This document shows positions 23,827 to 32,885 of a stretch of DNA of 48,196 nucleotides, piece by piece. Source of the DNA: Candidatus Geocrenenecus dongiae (GTDB lineage: Archaea > Thermoproteota > Nitrososphaeria_A > Caldarchaeales > Wolframiiraptoraceae); NCBI GenBank assembly GCA_023267855.1, contig JALNLN010000014.1, forward strand, positions 1 to 48,196, read 5' to 3'. The position numbers and the translations under genes are program-made. Below the pieces are notes generated by a model. That model was not told the DNA's origin, made no database searches, and saw nothing but the letters and a program-made list of their open reading frames with translations. Position 1 is the first letter of the stretch. The number at the start of each line of letters is the position of its first letter.

Positions 23827-24876
23827 TTAAGATTTCTCTGAAAGTAATTCTATTAGAGATGATATAACTTTAGCTCCAGTAATCACGTCAGATATCCTTA
23901 TCTTCTCATATCTAGTATGTGCTAGTCTTGAATCTCCAGGTCCGAAGGCACATATATTTTTAGATATAGAGATTAGTGTATTCATATCGCTAGTCCCAGT
24001 CTTCCGCACTATTCTAGGTTTCAAACCATTCTTTATCAAGCTCTTCATGAGTAAGTGAACTATCTCTGTGTTCAAGCTGATCTGCACAGGCATCTCTATA
24101 CTTTCAAAATCTACATCGACACCTACATGCTCAGCTATCTCTCTAACAGTCTTCACTATTTCCTCAGCATTAATATTTGGAGGAAATCTAATGTTCATAG
24201 AAGCTTCACCGTATTCTGGTATCTTGCTAAACCAGTCTCCTGATTTCAGCATCGTTGTTACAGCAGTAATTTCTTCAAATCTACTACCATTAAATCTGGA
24301 TTCTACTAGTTCTATGAATTTTATGAGTTTTCTTAAAGCCGAGTCTGTTATGTATGGTGTTGAGCTGTGTCCTCCAACTGCTTGAGATCGGACCTGAAGA
24401 TAGATGCTCCCACGATAAGCTACTGCTATTGCTAAGTTTGTCGGCTCTCCTACAATTATATAGTCTGGCCTAATTTTACTGTGTAAAAGATTTCTAGCAC
24501 CTAGCCCATCAGATTCTTCATGTACCAGACATCCAACAACTACCTCAACATTCAATTTTTCTGCTAAAGCGCCTCCAAGTATAAATGATGTTAAAGAGCC
24601 TTTAGCATCTACAGCTCCCCTACCATAGACTTCATCATCGATAATCTTAACTTCAAGTTCTCCTGGAACTGTATCTAGATGACCTGCGAGAAGTATGGAT
24701 TTCCGACCACCTCCACGTTTCAAGAATATGTTTCCAACATCATCTACGTAGAACTTATCGTATCCAAGCTTCTCAGACCATTCTCTTATCTTATACTCTA
24801 ACCTATGCTCATATCCAGGAGGAGTATAAACACTGACCAAGTCTAGTAAAAGTTTTCGAGATATTTCTTCTATCAT
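23827..24876 (-). CDS. lysK: LysW-lysine/LysW-ornithine hydrolase (M20 family)
   Basis: A 349-residue M20 metallopeptidase. Zinc-site motifs: LLAGHLDTVPGELEV with the family His-X-Asp, GRGAVDAKGSLTSFILG, and CLVHEESDGLGARNL with the catalytic Glu pair. The dimerisation lobe carries VGGHSSTP. LysK cleaves the amide joining lysine or ornithine to the C-terminal Glu of LysW. It lies downstream of a LysX/ArgX gene and LysW (90 and 177 bases apart) on the same strand, which fixes the assignment over a generic ArgE/DapE. Confidence 0.9.
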   Translation of the reverse strand: MIEEISRKLLLDLVSVYTPPGYEHRLEYKIREWSEKLGYDKFYVDDVGNIFLKRGGGRKSILLAGHLDTVPGELEVKIIDDEVYGRGAVDAKGSLTSFILGGALAEKLNVEVVVGCLVHEESDGLGARNLLHSKIRPDYIIVGEPTNLAIAVAYRGSIYLQVRSQAVGGHSSTPYITDSALRKLIKFIELVESRFNGSRFEEITAVTTMLKSGDWFSKIPEYGEASMNIRFPPNINAEEIVKTVREIAEHVGVDVDFESIEMPVQISLNTEIVHLLMKSLIKNGLKPRIVRKTGTSDMNTLISISKNICAFGPGDSRLAHTRYEKIRISDVITGAKVISSLIELLSEKS

Positions 24877-24966
24877 ATGACCAGCCTCATTCTAGAAAGA
24901 ATTAGAGATAGAAATACTTTAACATAATTCTAGATCTTAAAGTATTTTCTCTAGAGTATTGTATGG

Positions 24967-25815
24967 TTATTTCTTGAAGTGTTGTACTGTTTTCTCGATC
25001 ATCATGGATGCAAGATCTTTCCCAGTCACTCTAACGGTATTCCTAAATTCGGGGATAGCGTTCACTTCGCTAACATAGTATTTACCATCTCTAGATTCAA
25101 GTATATCTATTCCTAGTAAACCTCCACCCATAACTTCACCTGCTTTCACAATAAGTTCTACTAATTCTTCATTCAAACGTGCTTCTTGAACAGATGCTCC
25201 AAGAGCCGTATTCGTCTTCCAGCTACTACTTATCCTATATATTGCTGCTGGAACTTCTCCCCAGAAATAGAATGCTCTAATATCTCTATTAGGTTTATCT
25301 ATGTATTCTTGAAGATAGTGGATTTTCAGGTAAGGGCTCTGCATATATTCTCTGAACTCTAGTATTTCTAGCATGCTATCTTTATCTAATGCTCTGGAAA
25401 TCATTCTCCCCCAACTTCCATATATAGGCTTAATGACCAGAGGGAACCCTATCTTCTCAGCAACTTCTAAACATGATTCTCTAGTAAATGAGATAGCTGT
25501 TCTAGGTACAGGAATATTATTCTTTACAAGTTTAAGGGTAGTGTATAGTTTATCTTCACAATCCCGTATAACATTATAATTGTTTACAACTAGTACACCA
25601 TGTTCTTCGAAGACAGCTGTTGAAGTTAATGCACGATAAAAACTTACACATCTCTGGAATACAATATCAAGCGTCTCGATACCATTAGGCTCAGTCAACC
25701 ATAAGGGTTTCTTTAAAATATGTATTAACACTAGATCGTACCCGAGCTTCTTTACAGCATTAATTAAAGCACGTTCTTCCCATCTAACAATATCGTAAAC
25801 AATTCCAATTCTCAT
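24967..25815 (-). CDS. argX: LysX/ArgX-type LysW ligase (ATP-grasp), second copy
   Basis: A 282-residue ATP-grasp ligase homologous to the gene at 7464 but clearly diverged: NNYNVIRDCEDKLYTTLKLV, KPIYGSWGRMIS (about 129-140), and YVSEVNAIPEFRNT at the C-terminal metal site. In archaea with two such genes one loads aminoadipate on LysW (LysX) and the other loads glutamate (ArgX, arginine branch). Here the gene is grouped with lysW and lysK, while the other copy sits with lysY and lysZ. I label it argX because a second copy is needed for arginine; the reverse assignment is possible. ATG 25815, with a GATATATG TATA element about 35-43 bases upstream. Confidence 0.75.
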   Translation of the reverse strand: MRIGIVYDIVRWEERALINAVKKLGYDLVLIHILKKPLWLTEPNGIETLDIVFQRCVSFYRALTSTAVFEEHGVLVVNNYNVIRDCEDKLYTTLKLVKNNIPVPRTAISFTRESCLEVAEKIGFPLVIKPIYGSWGRMISRALDKDSMLEILEFREYMQSPYLKIHYLQEYIDKPNRDIRAFYFWGEVPAAIYRISSSWKTNTALGASVQEARLNEELVELIVKAGEVMGGGLLGIDILESRDGKYYVSEVNAIPEFRNTVRVTGKDLASMMIEKTVQHFKK

Positions 25816-25874
25816 TTAACTTAACAATAATGAAAACTACGAATCTAATAAACATATATCTTGAAACATTTGAA

Positions 25875-25896
25875 AAACGTTCATTATTGTACGTTT
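25875..25896. promoter_or_regulatory. Inverted repeat upstream of argX-lysK
   Basis: AAACGT and ACGTTT flank a 10-base spacer. The site lies about 20 bases upstream of the TATA element of the argX-lysK pair and downstream of lysW. The position would suit an activator. AT-rich context makes chance possible. Confidence 0.35.
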
Positions 25897-25992
25897 AACG
25901 AATATGAATACAAGCTTTCCGTATATGATTTAACGAGAAACGTAATATAATAAATATAGATTCATGTAGTCTTGAATGCCTAATTCTTCTTT

Positions 25993-26169
25993 TTATTCTC
26001 CCCAATCTTCAGAGATTTCTTCTGCTTCTTTTAAACGGTATTTTCCATTATCGTCTACTTCTAATTCTAGTTGTGAACCACATTCTTCATGTTCAAACAA
26101 TTCTCCTGGCAATGCGTCATCTGGGATCTCTACTTCTCCTCCACAAATAGGGCATTCCAACTTCTTCAT
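25993..26169 (-). CDS. lysW: LysW amino-group carrier protein
   Basis: A 58-residue acidic protein that is easy to overlook: ATG 26169, TAA at 25993-25995. The start MKKLECPICGGEVEIPDD gives zinc ligands Cys6 and Cys9. HEECGSQLELEV gives His27 and Cys30, where most LysW proteins have a second Cys pair. The C-terminus is EDWGE, the diagnostic LysW tail whose final Glu carries aminoadipate or glutamate through LysX/ArgX, LysZ, LysY and LysK. It leads the argX-lysK group on the same strand with a 177-base gap that holds a promoter. This gene shows that the window's lysine/arginine enzymes use carrier-protein chemistry. Confidence 0.93.
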   Translation of the reverse strand: MKKLECPICGGEVEIPDDALPGELFEHEECGSQLELEVDDNGKYRLKEAEEISEDWGE

Positions 26170-26273
26170 ACTTCTTCAACCTCTCTAAGCTTAACTTAGA
26201 GGAATACGAAGAAACATATAAACTTACTACAGTTTTCTTAAAGAAAACCGTCTTTTTAGAAAAATTGTTTTAA

Positions 26274-27422
26274 TTATAGTTGGAAGAATCCGAAAGTTTT
26301 GTATGTGAATACTATGTTAGAGATTAAGAGTCCGGTACATGTGATTGTAAGCATGTTGTCTAATATCTTAAGTATTTTACTATTCTTTATCTTGGACTGG
26401 ATTAGAGACATGTAGAATAAATGTCCATCTAGTATTTTTATTGGAAGCATGTTAAAGATAGCTACACCGAAAGAAATTAACTGCACCCACCATAAACTTC
26501 TAAAGAAAGAATACTCTAATCCAGGATCACTTAATTTCAAGACGGTTGGCCTAAAGTAATCTATACGTATGATTCCAGCTTCTCTAAGTATGTGGGCCAA
26601 TTGTATAGTCACAGGTTTAGAAATATGGTATGTATAGTTGCCAGAACTAGTCTCTATTACGATCTTATCTCTTATCGTTATGTTCTGGAAAAGTGTTTCA
26701 GGATTTAACGGATATCCGTTTACAGAGTAAACTACATCGTAAGGTTTAATTAAACTATCTTCTGTTGTTTCTAATACTATTACACCACTTATACTTGGCG
26801 TGAAGAGTGTGAGGAACATTAAGACTACTAGTAATCCTACCAATAGATTTGCGAAACTTCCAGCTGCAGCAACTCTAAGCTTCGATAAAGTGCTAGCATT
26901 CTTGAAATCTTCTTCTTCTGGTTCAACGAAACCGCCTGGAAAAATGAATGCTAGAAAGAATCCAGTAGATTTTATCTTTATCTTTTCTAGTCTAGCTACT
27001 AAACCATGCATGCCTTCATGAGTTACGAGGACTATCATAAATGCGAGTAGAAGGTATGGTAGATGCTCAATTCTAATCGTAACACCTATAATTATAGGTA
27101 TAACTATATTTGCAACACCAACTTCTTGTGGAGTAAGTAGATACGTCTTCAGATTATCAGCAAGATAGAATACGGCAAACATAGATAAACCCAGAGCCAC
27201 GAGTATACCGATATTTGAAAGAATTTTCCAAAGACGTCTATTAAAAGAAACAAGTTTATCAAATACACGAACCATTTTCTCAGATTTTACAATTATGAAA
27301 AATGGATATATACCAAAATTCTTAGAATTTTCTATAGACTTCCTCCACCTCCACTTTACAATAAGATAAGCTATACTCCATGCAGCAGCAAAATAGATTA
27401 AGTAAAGTACCACAGCCTCCAT
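26274..27422 (-). CDS. Membrane-embedded M50/site-2-protease-family metalloprotease
   Basis: A 382-residue multi-span protein. The zinc motif is HEGMH at residues 135-139 within a membrane helix (FMIVLVTHEGMHGLVARLE). The third ligand lies in FNMLPIKILDGHLFYM (the N-x2-P-x4-DG motif of the family). A PDZ-like segment sits between them (LIKPYDVVYSVNGYPLNPETL). Such proteases cut transmembrane helices of regulators or process membrane proteins. It starts 157 bases from the divergent importer genes. The substrate is unknown. Confidence 0.88.
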   Translation of the reverse strand: MEAVVLYLIYFAAAWSIAYLIVKWRWRKSIENSKNFGIYPFFIIVKSEKMVRVFDKLVSFNRRLWKILSNIGILVALGLSMFAVFYLADNLKTYLLTPQEVGVANIVIPIIIGVTIRIEHLPYLLLAFMIVLVTHEGMHGLVARLEKIKIKSTGFFLAFIFPGGFVEPEEEDFKNASTLSKLRVAAAGSFANLLVGLLVVLMFLTLFTPSISGVIVLETTEDSLIKPYDVVYSVNGYPLNPETLFQNITIRDKIVIETSSGNYTYHISKPVTIQLAHILREAGIIRIDYFRPTVLKLSDPGLEYSFFRSLWWVQLISFGVAIFNMLPIKILDGHLFYMSLIQSKIKNSKILKILDNMLTITCTGLLISNIVFTYKTFGFFQL

Positions 27423-27549
27423 CTAAACAAAGATTCTTAAATCCCCCTCAATAATATCTTTTTCTTAGATCAAATGTAAAAATTTTATATCTATATATCT
27501 ATTCTATAAGGTAGAAATCTATTTGGAAGATAAAAATCTATATTAAATC

Positions 27550-27557
27550 TTTATATA
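27550..27557 (+). promoter_or_regulatory. TATA element of the Liv-type importer (leaderless)
   Basis: CTTTATATAAGG is centred about 26 bases before ATG 27580, the expected distance for a leaderless start. Upstream, repeated AATCTAT units between about 27495 and 27548 could be regulator sites. Confidence 0.5.
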
Positions 27558-27579
27558 AGGCTATAAATCAAGTGTTTAT

Positions 27580-28989
27580 ATGAGTGGTAAAACTGGGAGA
27601 AGAGATTTTCTTAAAGGTTTAGTAGGGGGTCTTGTTGCTGGAGCTGTTGTTGGAGTAGCTGGAACAGAACTTTATAGAGGTATAGCTGCTCCACCTCCAC
27701 CAGCTGTTAAAGAGCCGGTGCCTACAACTCCGATTAAAGCTGGAATTCAAGCATATCTTACTGGTGGTGGAGCTATATGGGGTAAACCTATGATGCAGGG
27801 AGCAGTATTAGCTATTGAAGAAATAAATGAACGTGGAGGAATACTGGGGAGAAAGATAGAGTATGTTGTTAAACCAGAAACATCACCTGAAGAAACTGTT
27901 AGAGAATATAGAACTCTAGTACTAGATGAGAAGATAGATTTCTACGTAGGTCTAATATCTTCTTCAAATACGCCTGCTGTAGGTCCAGTAGCTGAAGAAC
28001 TACAGAAGCTGTCATTCTTTGTAGATGGGTGTACAGACTTCCTCTTTGAATCCGTAGTACCAGATCCGCGTTTCTGTTTTAGAATTACGAATATTCAATC
28101 TGCAGACGGTATTTCGGCGGCGTTAGGTGCAATAAAATTACTGAACTTAATGGAGAAGGATAAAGTAAGAATAGCCCACATACATCCAGACTATGCTTAT
28201 GGTAGAAATGCTCATGCACATATGCAGATAACTTTCGAGAAAGTGTTGGGGAAAGACAGAGTTGAAGTAGTTTATGAAGCATTTCCAGGTCTCTTCAAAG
28301 TCACAGACTTCACACCATACATAACTGAGATAATTGCTAGTAAACCTGATATTCTAGCTTCTTCTCTATGGGGTGCCGATGTTGTAAACTTCTATAAACA
28401 AGCTTTAGGTTACGGTCTATTTGATAAGATGAAGTTCGTGTCCTGTATAGCTCATGCTGCAAGTCCAGCTGAAGCTGTAAAAGACTTCCCCGATGGACAT
28501 ATTGCAGGGGTACATGCTAACTACTTCTTCCTATATCCAGAATGGGACAAGTATCCAATAAACAAAGCATTCGTAGAGAACTATTACAAAAGATGGGGAA
28601 CATATCCAGACAGCCCAGCTGAAGGAGCATACGTTGCTGTATACATGTATAAGACCGCTGTAGAGAAAGCATACGAAGTCCTAGGTAAATGGCCTGAAGT
28701 AGATGATATAATAAAGATGCTGGAAGGCATGACTATCTACGGTCCAGCAGGACCAATACATATAAGAGCTAGAAAACCGAATAAACATCAATGTTATAAA
28801 GATGGTATTGTCGGACTATCGAAATACGATCCAAGGTATGGTTTCAGTGTCTTGACAAATCCAGTAGTGATACCGATATCGAGGATAACTGTTCCGGAAG
28901 GATGGGAGGGCACACCTGATCCCAAGGCTGGAACACTTGCCTATAGTTGGATTAGAGAAACGTGGAAGGAAGGTGTACTACCAGTATAA
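27580..28989 (+). CDS. livK: Branched-chain-amino-acid-type ABC substrate-binding protein with Tat signal
   Basis: A 469-residue periplasmic-binding-fold protein (type I, Peripla_BP_6). The N-terminus is a twin-arginine signal: GRRDFLKGLVGG followed by an Ala/Val/Gly hydrophobic core and no lipobox Cys. The mature part has IKAGIQAYLTGGGAIWGKPM, INERGGILGRKIEYVV, YVGLISSSNTPAVGP and PDYAYGRNAHAHM, the LivK/amide-binding layout. The permeases and ATPases follow directly. Ligand could be amino acids, amides or aromatic acids; it cannot be read. Export folded by Tat fits the TatA and TatC genes 4-5 kb downstream. Confidence 0.88.
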   Translation: MSGKTGRRDFLKGLVGGLVAGAVVGVAGTELYRGIAAPPPPAVKEPVPTTPIKAGIQAYLTGGGAIWGKPMMQGAVLAIEEINERGGILGRKIEYVVKPETSPEETVREYRTLVLDEKIDFYVGLISSSNTPAVGPVAEELQKLSFFVDGCTDFLFESVVPDPRFCFRITNIQSADGISAALGAIKLLNLMEKDKVRIAHIHPDYAYGRNAHAHMQITFEKVLGKDRVEVVYEAFPGLFKVTDFTPYITEIIASKPDILASSLWGADVVNFYKQALGYGLFDKMKFVSCIAHAASPAEAVKDFPDGHIAGVHANYFFLYPEWDKYPINKAFVENYYKRWGTYPDSPAEGAYVAVYMYKTAVEKAYEVLGKWPEVDDIIKMLEGMTIYGPAGPIHIRARKPNKHQCYKDGIVGLSKYDPRYGFSVLTNPVVIPISRITVPEGWEGTPDPKAGTLAYSWIRETWKEGVLPV

Positions 28990-29050
28990 ACTTACAAGTA
29001 TATCTATCCCTTATTTTAATTTTTAAACTCGGAGAGAGGAATCGAGCGAT

Positions 29051-29950
29051 ATGATAGAATTAGGAGAGGTAGTTGTAAGAATATACAACATCTTCTTCGG
29101 AACCTCTGTACTGTTCTTGATAGCGGTAGGACTAAACTTGATATACGGTGTAATGAGGATTGTGAATCTTACTCATCCAGCATTCTTCACACTTGGATGT
29201 TATACGGTTGCAGGGCTAGGCGTAGGAATAGTAATAAGTCTACTTGGAACTTCTCTCACACCACTCCTAATAATACCACCATTGATAGCTGCATTGATAG
29301 TAGTGATTGCCTCTTTGATTGTATTTCCACTCTTCATTTATATGAGTGGTAAAGGGGATGAAGTACAGCTTCTCGTAACCTATGGTCTACTCTTAATCTT
29401 TGAAGATGTTTTTAGATTGATATGGGGGGTTGAGCCTCTCAGAGCTTCCCAAGCTTACGAGATGGCAGGTTCGCTAATAGTAGGAGAATACCTCATTCCA
29501 GTATACAATATCTACGTAATCTTATCAGCATTAATACTCGTTCTACTTTTATGGCTACTTCTATTCAAGACAAAGATAGGAATACTCATAAGAGCTTCTT
29601 CAATGGATATAGAGATGACGGCAGCATTAGGAGCAGATGTTAAGAAAGTGTTACTGGTAACAGTGTTGCTTGCAGGTTTCTTGGCGGGGCTGGGGGGAGG
29701 ATTGTACCTACCTTCCGCTTCCGTAATGTTGGGGATGTCTGTAGAACTTCTAGTTCTAGCATTCGTCGTCGTGGTGATAGGTGGTTTGGGTAGTTTTCTA
29801 GGTTCATTCGTAGGCTCATTCATTGTCAGCGTTTTAAGAACTATAACATTGATGCTATTTCCAGAATTAGAACTCGCATTAATCTACATAGTTGCTATAC
29901 TCATACTTACGTTTAAACCCGAGGGGTTGGGAGGTGGAAGAAAATGGTAG
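29051..29950 (+). CDS. livH: Branched-chain-amino-acid-type ABC permease LivH
   Basis: A 299-residue membrane protein with about eight hydrophobic segments and the LivH marks FLIAVGLNLIYGVMRIVNLTH and AAALG-type coupling loop (SMDIEMTAALGADVKKVLL), then GGLGSFLGSFVGS near the end. It forms half of the channel with LivM, overlapping it by 7 bases. ATG 29051 follows a GGAGAGAGG purine stretch. Confidence 0.93.
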   Translation: MIELGEVVVRIYNIFFGTSVLFLIAVGLNLIYGVMRIVNLTHPAFFTLGCYTVAGLGVGIVISLLGTSLTPLLIIPPLIAALIVVIASLIVFPLFIYMSGKGDEVQLLVTYGLLLIFEDVFRLIWGVEPLRASQAYEMAGSLIVGEYLIPVYNIYVILSALILVLLLWLLLFKTKIGILIRASSMDIEMTAALGADVKKVLLVTVLLAGFLAGLGGGLYLPSASVMLGMSVELLVLAFVVVVIGGLGSFLGSFVGSFIVSVLRTITLMLFPELELALIYIVAILILTFKPEGLGGGRKW

Positions 29951-30942
29951 AAAGATTGAAGAAAGCTTTTGGAGATGACTTGAGATCAAACTTTATCTTA
30001 CTGGCAATCATCGCAGTAATTTATCCGGCAATCTACGCTATATCTCCTGGATGGGGCATCGTTCTAGGTCATGGAATCACGTGGATAATAGCTCTACTAG
30101 GCTTCAATCTACTTTTCGGATATACAGGTTTACTTAGCTTCGGTCACGCATTATTCTTAGGAATAGGCGCATATACTGCAGGCTTCATGTACAAGTATCT
30201 AGGCATCAACAGTATCGAGCTACACATATTAGGTAGCATTTTATCTTCAGCTGTAGTTGCTCTAGCCATAGGTCTCGTAGTAGTTAGATATACGAGAATA
30301 TTCTTCGCAATCTTTATGCTCGCTATAGCGCAAGTCTTCTGGAGCCTCTATTACAAATTCTACTGGATTACTGGTGGAACAGATGGAATAAAGATGGCGA
30401 GATTCTCAATACTTGGAATCAGTCTAGAACACTTAGACTTCACAACATACCACCACATATACTTCTACTTCACCACTTTCCTGACCACGATCTTAATCTA
30501 CTTGATGTGGAGGATAGTGAATTCTCCATTTGGGCTTACACTTAAAGCTATTAGAGATAATGAGGTGAGAGCAAAATTCATAGGAATAGACATATACAAG
30601 ATGAGGCTCTACGCTTTCATAATCTCAGCTATATATGCAGGCATTACAGGCGCATTAGTCGCAAACCACCATAGATTAGTCACTCCAGATATTGCATACT
30701 GGACTACTTCTGGAAAAGTAGTATTTGCAACACTATTAGGAGGAACACGTATATTCATCGGCCCGCTAATAGGTTCTTTCATATTCCATGTTATAGAAAG
30801 TTTTGCTATGAGATTCATCTACTGGCAGCTGATAATGGGGGCCTTCATAATCGCCATAGTCATATTGATGCCTGGAGGAATAGCTCAAATACTGAGAACA
30901 TTTGTAGAGAGTATTAGACATTCAGGTAGGATAGGTGGATAG
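29944..30942 (+). CDS. livM: Branched-chain-amino-acid-type ABC permease LivM
   Basis: A 332-residue membrane protein. LLGFNLLFGYTGLLSFGHALFLGIGAY is the LivM hallmark, and FGLTLKAIRDNEVRAKFIGID is the ATPase-coupling loop. About eight to ten hydrophobic segments are present. It starts inside the last codons of livH and ends 2 bases before livG, so the importer genes are tightly coupled. Confidence 0.93.
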   Translation: MVERLKKAFGDDLRSNFILLAIIAVIYPAIYAISPGWGIVLGHGITWIIALLGFNLLFGYTGLLSFGHALFLGIGAYTAGFMYKYLGINSIELHILGSILSSAVVALAIGLVVVRYTRIFFAIFMLAIAQVFWSLYYKFYWITGGTDGIKMARFSILGISLEHLDFTTYHHIYFYFTTFLTTILIYLMWRIVNSPFGLTLKAIRDNEVRAKFIGIDIYKMRLYAFIISAIYAGITGALVANHHRLVTPDIAYWTTSGKVVFATLLGGTRIFIGPLIGSFIFHVIESFAMRFIYWQLIMGAFIIAIVILMPGGIAQILRTFVESIRHSGRIGG

Positions 30943-30944
30943 TT

Positions 30945-31697
30945 ATGGAGATATTGAAATTGGTAAACTTGAAAAAATATTTCGGAGGTGTTAGAGCTTT
31001 AGACGGCATCTCCACCACTCTCCATGAAGGAGAAGTAGTAACTATAATTGGACCTAACGGCGCTGGAAAAACTACGCTCATAAATACGATAAGCGGTTAC
31101 GTATTCCCAGACAGCGGTAGAATCATATACATGAATGAAGATATCACAAAATCTACACCAATAGAGAGGGTCAATAAAGGAATTGTAAGAAGCTTCCAGC
31201 TCGTAAACACATTCGACAAACTAACAGTATACGAAAACATACTGGTATCTCTAATCTCAAGCAGAAAGTATCAAAATAAGATGACTAAAACATTAGATAG
31301 CTATACAGACATCTTAGAAGAAGCTGAGAGTATATTGAAGCTTTTTGAATTAGGAGATAAAGCTGACAACCTTATTACGAGCATCTCGTATGGTGATAGG
31401 AAGCTGGTGGATGTTGCTATATCTTTTGCATTAAACCCTAAGTTAATAATGTTGGATGAGCCGACAAGTGGTGTAGCAACGAAAGATAAAGATGACATAA
31501 TGAAGAAAATACTAGAAGCAATAATGAAAACAGGTGTAACAGCTATGATAATCGAACACGACATGGATATAGTCTTCAGATATGGGAAAAGAGTAATGGT
31601 CATGCATCAGGGAAAGATAATAGCTGATGGAGGAGTTGAAGAGATTAGGAAAGATGAAGAAATTAAAAAGATACTTCTAGGTGGTGTATATGCTTAA
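30945..31697 (+). CDS. livG: ABC importer ATPase LivG
   Basis: A 250-residue ATPase: Walker A GPNGAGKTTLINTI, ITSISYGDRKLVDVAIS in place of the LSGGQ signature (LivG proteins use LSYGxQR-like variants), and Walker B KLIMLDEPTSGV, then the switch histidine in IEHDM. It overlaps livF by 8 bases. Confidence 0.93.
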   Translation: MEILKLVNLKKYFGGVRALDGISTTLHEGEVVTIIGPNGAGKTTLINTISGYVFPDSGRIIYMNEDITKSTPIERVNKGIVRSFQLVNTFDKLTVYENILVSLISSRKYQNKMTKTLDSYTDILEEAESILKLFELGDKADNLITSISYGDRKLVDVAISFALNPKLIMLDEPTSGVATKDKDDIMKKILEAIMKTGVTAMIIEHDMDIVFRYGKRVMVMHQGKIIADGGVEEIRKDEEIKKILLGGVYA

Positions 31698-32394
31698 AGT
31701 AGAAAACTTGTATCTAAGAATATCAAATACCGACATCCTGAGAAATTTATCCATTAAAGTTGAGAAAGGTGAAATTGTAGCAATCGTAGGTAGGAACGGT
31801 GCAGGAAAATCAAGCACATTCAAATCTATTGTAGGAATCTACAAACCAGCAGGAGGAAAGATAATTATGGACGATCAAGATATAACAGGTCTTCCAACTC
31901 ATTTAAGAGTAAGGAATGGGATTGGATATGTTCCTGAAGATATGAGAATCTTTCCATGGCTAACTGCTAGAGAGAATATACATTTAGCAGCGTATCTTTC
32001 TAGAAATCTAGATAGATATGAAGAAATAATGGAGATCATATTAACGATCTTCCCAGAGATAAAACAGTTTCTAGATAGAGAAGGTTTCTATCTAAGTGGA
32101 GGGGAGAAGAAAATGCTCGCTATAGCGAGAAGCTTAGCAACACTACCGAAATATCTACTGATAGATGAAGCACTAGAAGGATTGGCACCTATAGTTGTAG
32201 AAAGATTTAGAGATGCCATCAAAATGATAAAAGAACGAGGTATAGGAATAGTAATCGCCGAATCTAACGTTCTACTAGCAACAAAAACTGCGGAAAGACT
32301 ATACGTACTAGAGAGAGGTGAGATCATATTTGAAGGAAGCTCAGAACAATTACTAAGTAATCCTGAAGTCATGAAAATCTTAAGAGGAACATAA
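31690..32394 (+). CDS. livF: ABC importer ATPase LivF
   Basis: The start is ATG 31690 (MLKVENLYLRISN), preceded by GGTGGTG inside the livG end; a GTG at 31681 would be less natural. It is 234 residues with Walker A GRNGAGKSST, signature YLSGGEKKMLAIARSL, and Walker B KYLLIDEALEGL (Ala in place of the usual Pro after the catalytic Glu). It completes a five-gene importer: binding protein, two permeases and two ATPases. Confidence 0.92.
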   Translation: MLKVENLYLRISNTDILRNLSIKVEKGEIVAIVGRNGAGKSSTFKSIVGIYKPAGGKIIMDDQDITGLPTHLRVRNGIGYVPEDMRIFPWLTARENIHLAAYLSRNLDRYEEIMEIILTIFPEIKQFLDREGFYLSGGEKKMLAIARSLATLPKYLLIDEALEGLAPIVVERFRDAIKMIKERGIGIVIAESNVLLATKTAERLYVLERGEIIFEGSSEQLLSNPEVMKILRGT

Positions 32395-32455
32395 ACAATT
32401 TTATATAGTGGCTGGCTGAGGGAAGCATAGAATACTTTCCTCTCGGGTGGTTTAC

Positions 32456-32749
32456 ATGTCTCAGGAAGAGAGTTGGGAAGTTAAGAGAGATAATGTAGTC
32501 CAGATACTTGAAAGTATAGCAAACGATACAAATACTCCTAGAAATATTAGACGTGTAGCGAAAGCGGCTTCAGACATACTTTTCGATGAAAAATATCCTC
32601 CAGCTATAAGAGCTGCTAACGCAATAGAAATGATAGAAGAAATAATAAATGATCCAAATATGCCCGTATTCGTTCGGACACAATTCTGGATGGCCATATC
32701 AATACTAGAAGTCATAAGATCAATGGGGAAAGAGCCGGCTCAAAAATAA
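32456..32749 (+). CDS. UPF0147 family protein
   Basis: ATG 32456 (MSQEESWEVKRDNVVQIL) has GGTGGT as ribosome binding site; the frame starts earlier at a GTG that overlaps this site. The protein is 97 residues, all helical, with DTNTPRNIRRVAKAASDILF and NDPNMPVFVRTQFWMAISIL, the archaeal UPF0147 pattern of HEAT-like repeats. Function is not established. A CTTTCCTCTCGGGTGG leader and the next gene, tatA, are separate. Confidence 0.85.
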   Translation: MSQEESWEVKRDNVVQILESIANDTNTPRNIRRVAKAASDILFDEKYPPAIRAANAIEMIEEIINDPNMPVFVRTQFWMAISILEVIRSMGKEPAQK

Positions 32750-32885
32750 AATAAATCAAGAGAACATTAAACAACAATATTGTAGAGAAGACTAGAAAAG
32801 AAGTTTAGAGAAACATTTTCAAAATTTTAACCAAGTTAAAGACAATACTTATATATGAATTTAGAAATACTTCTTTTGAAGTGAG

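Noticed and set aside
25976-26188. Plus-strand 70-aa ORF over the lysW region
   Set aside because: It is rich in Ser/Pro/Asn, has no motif, and is the antisense shadow of the minus-strand LysW ORF, which has a full family signature.
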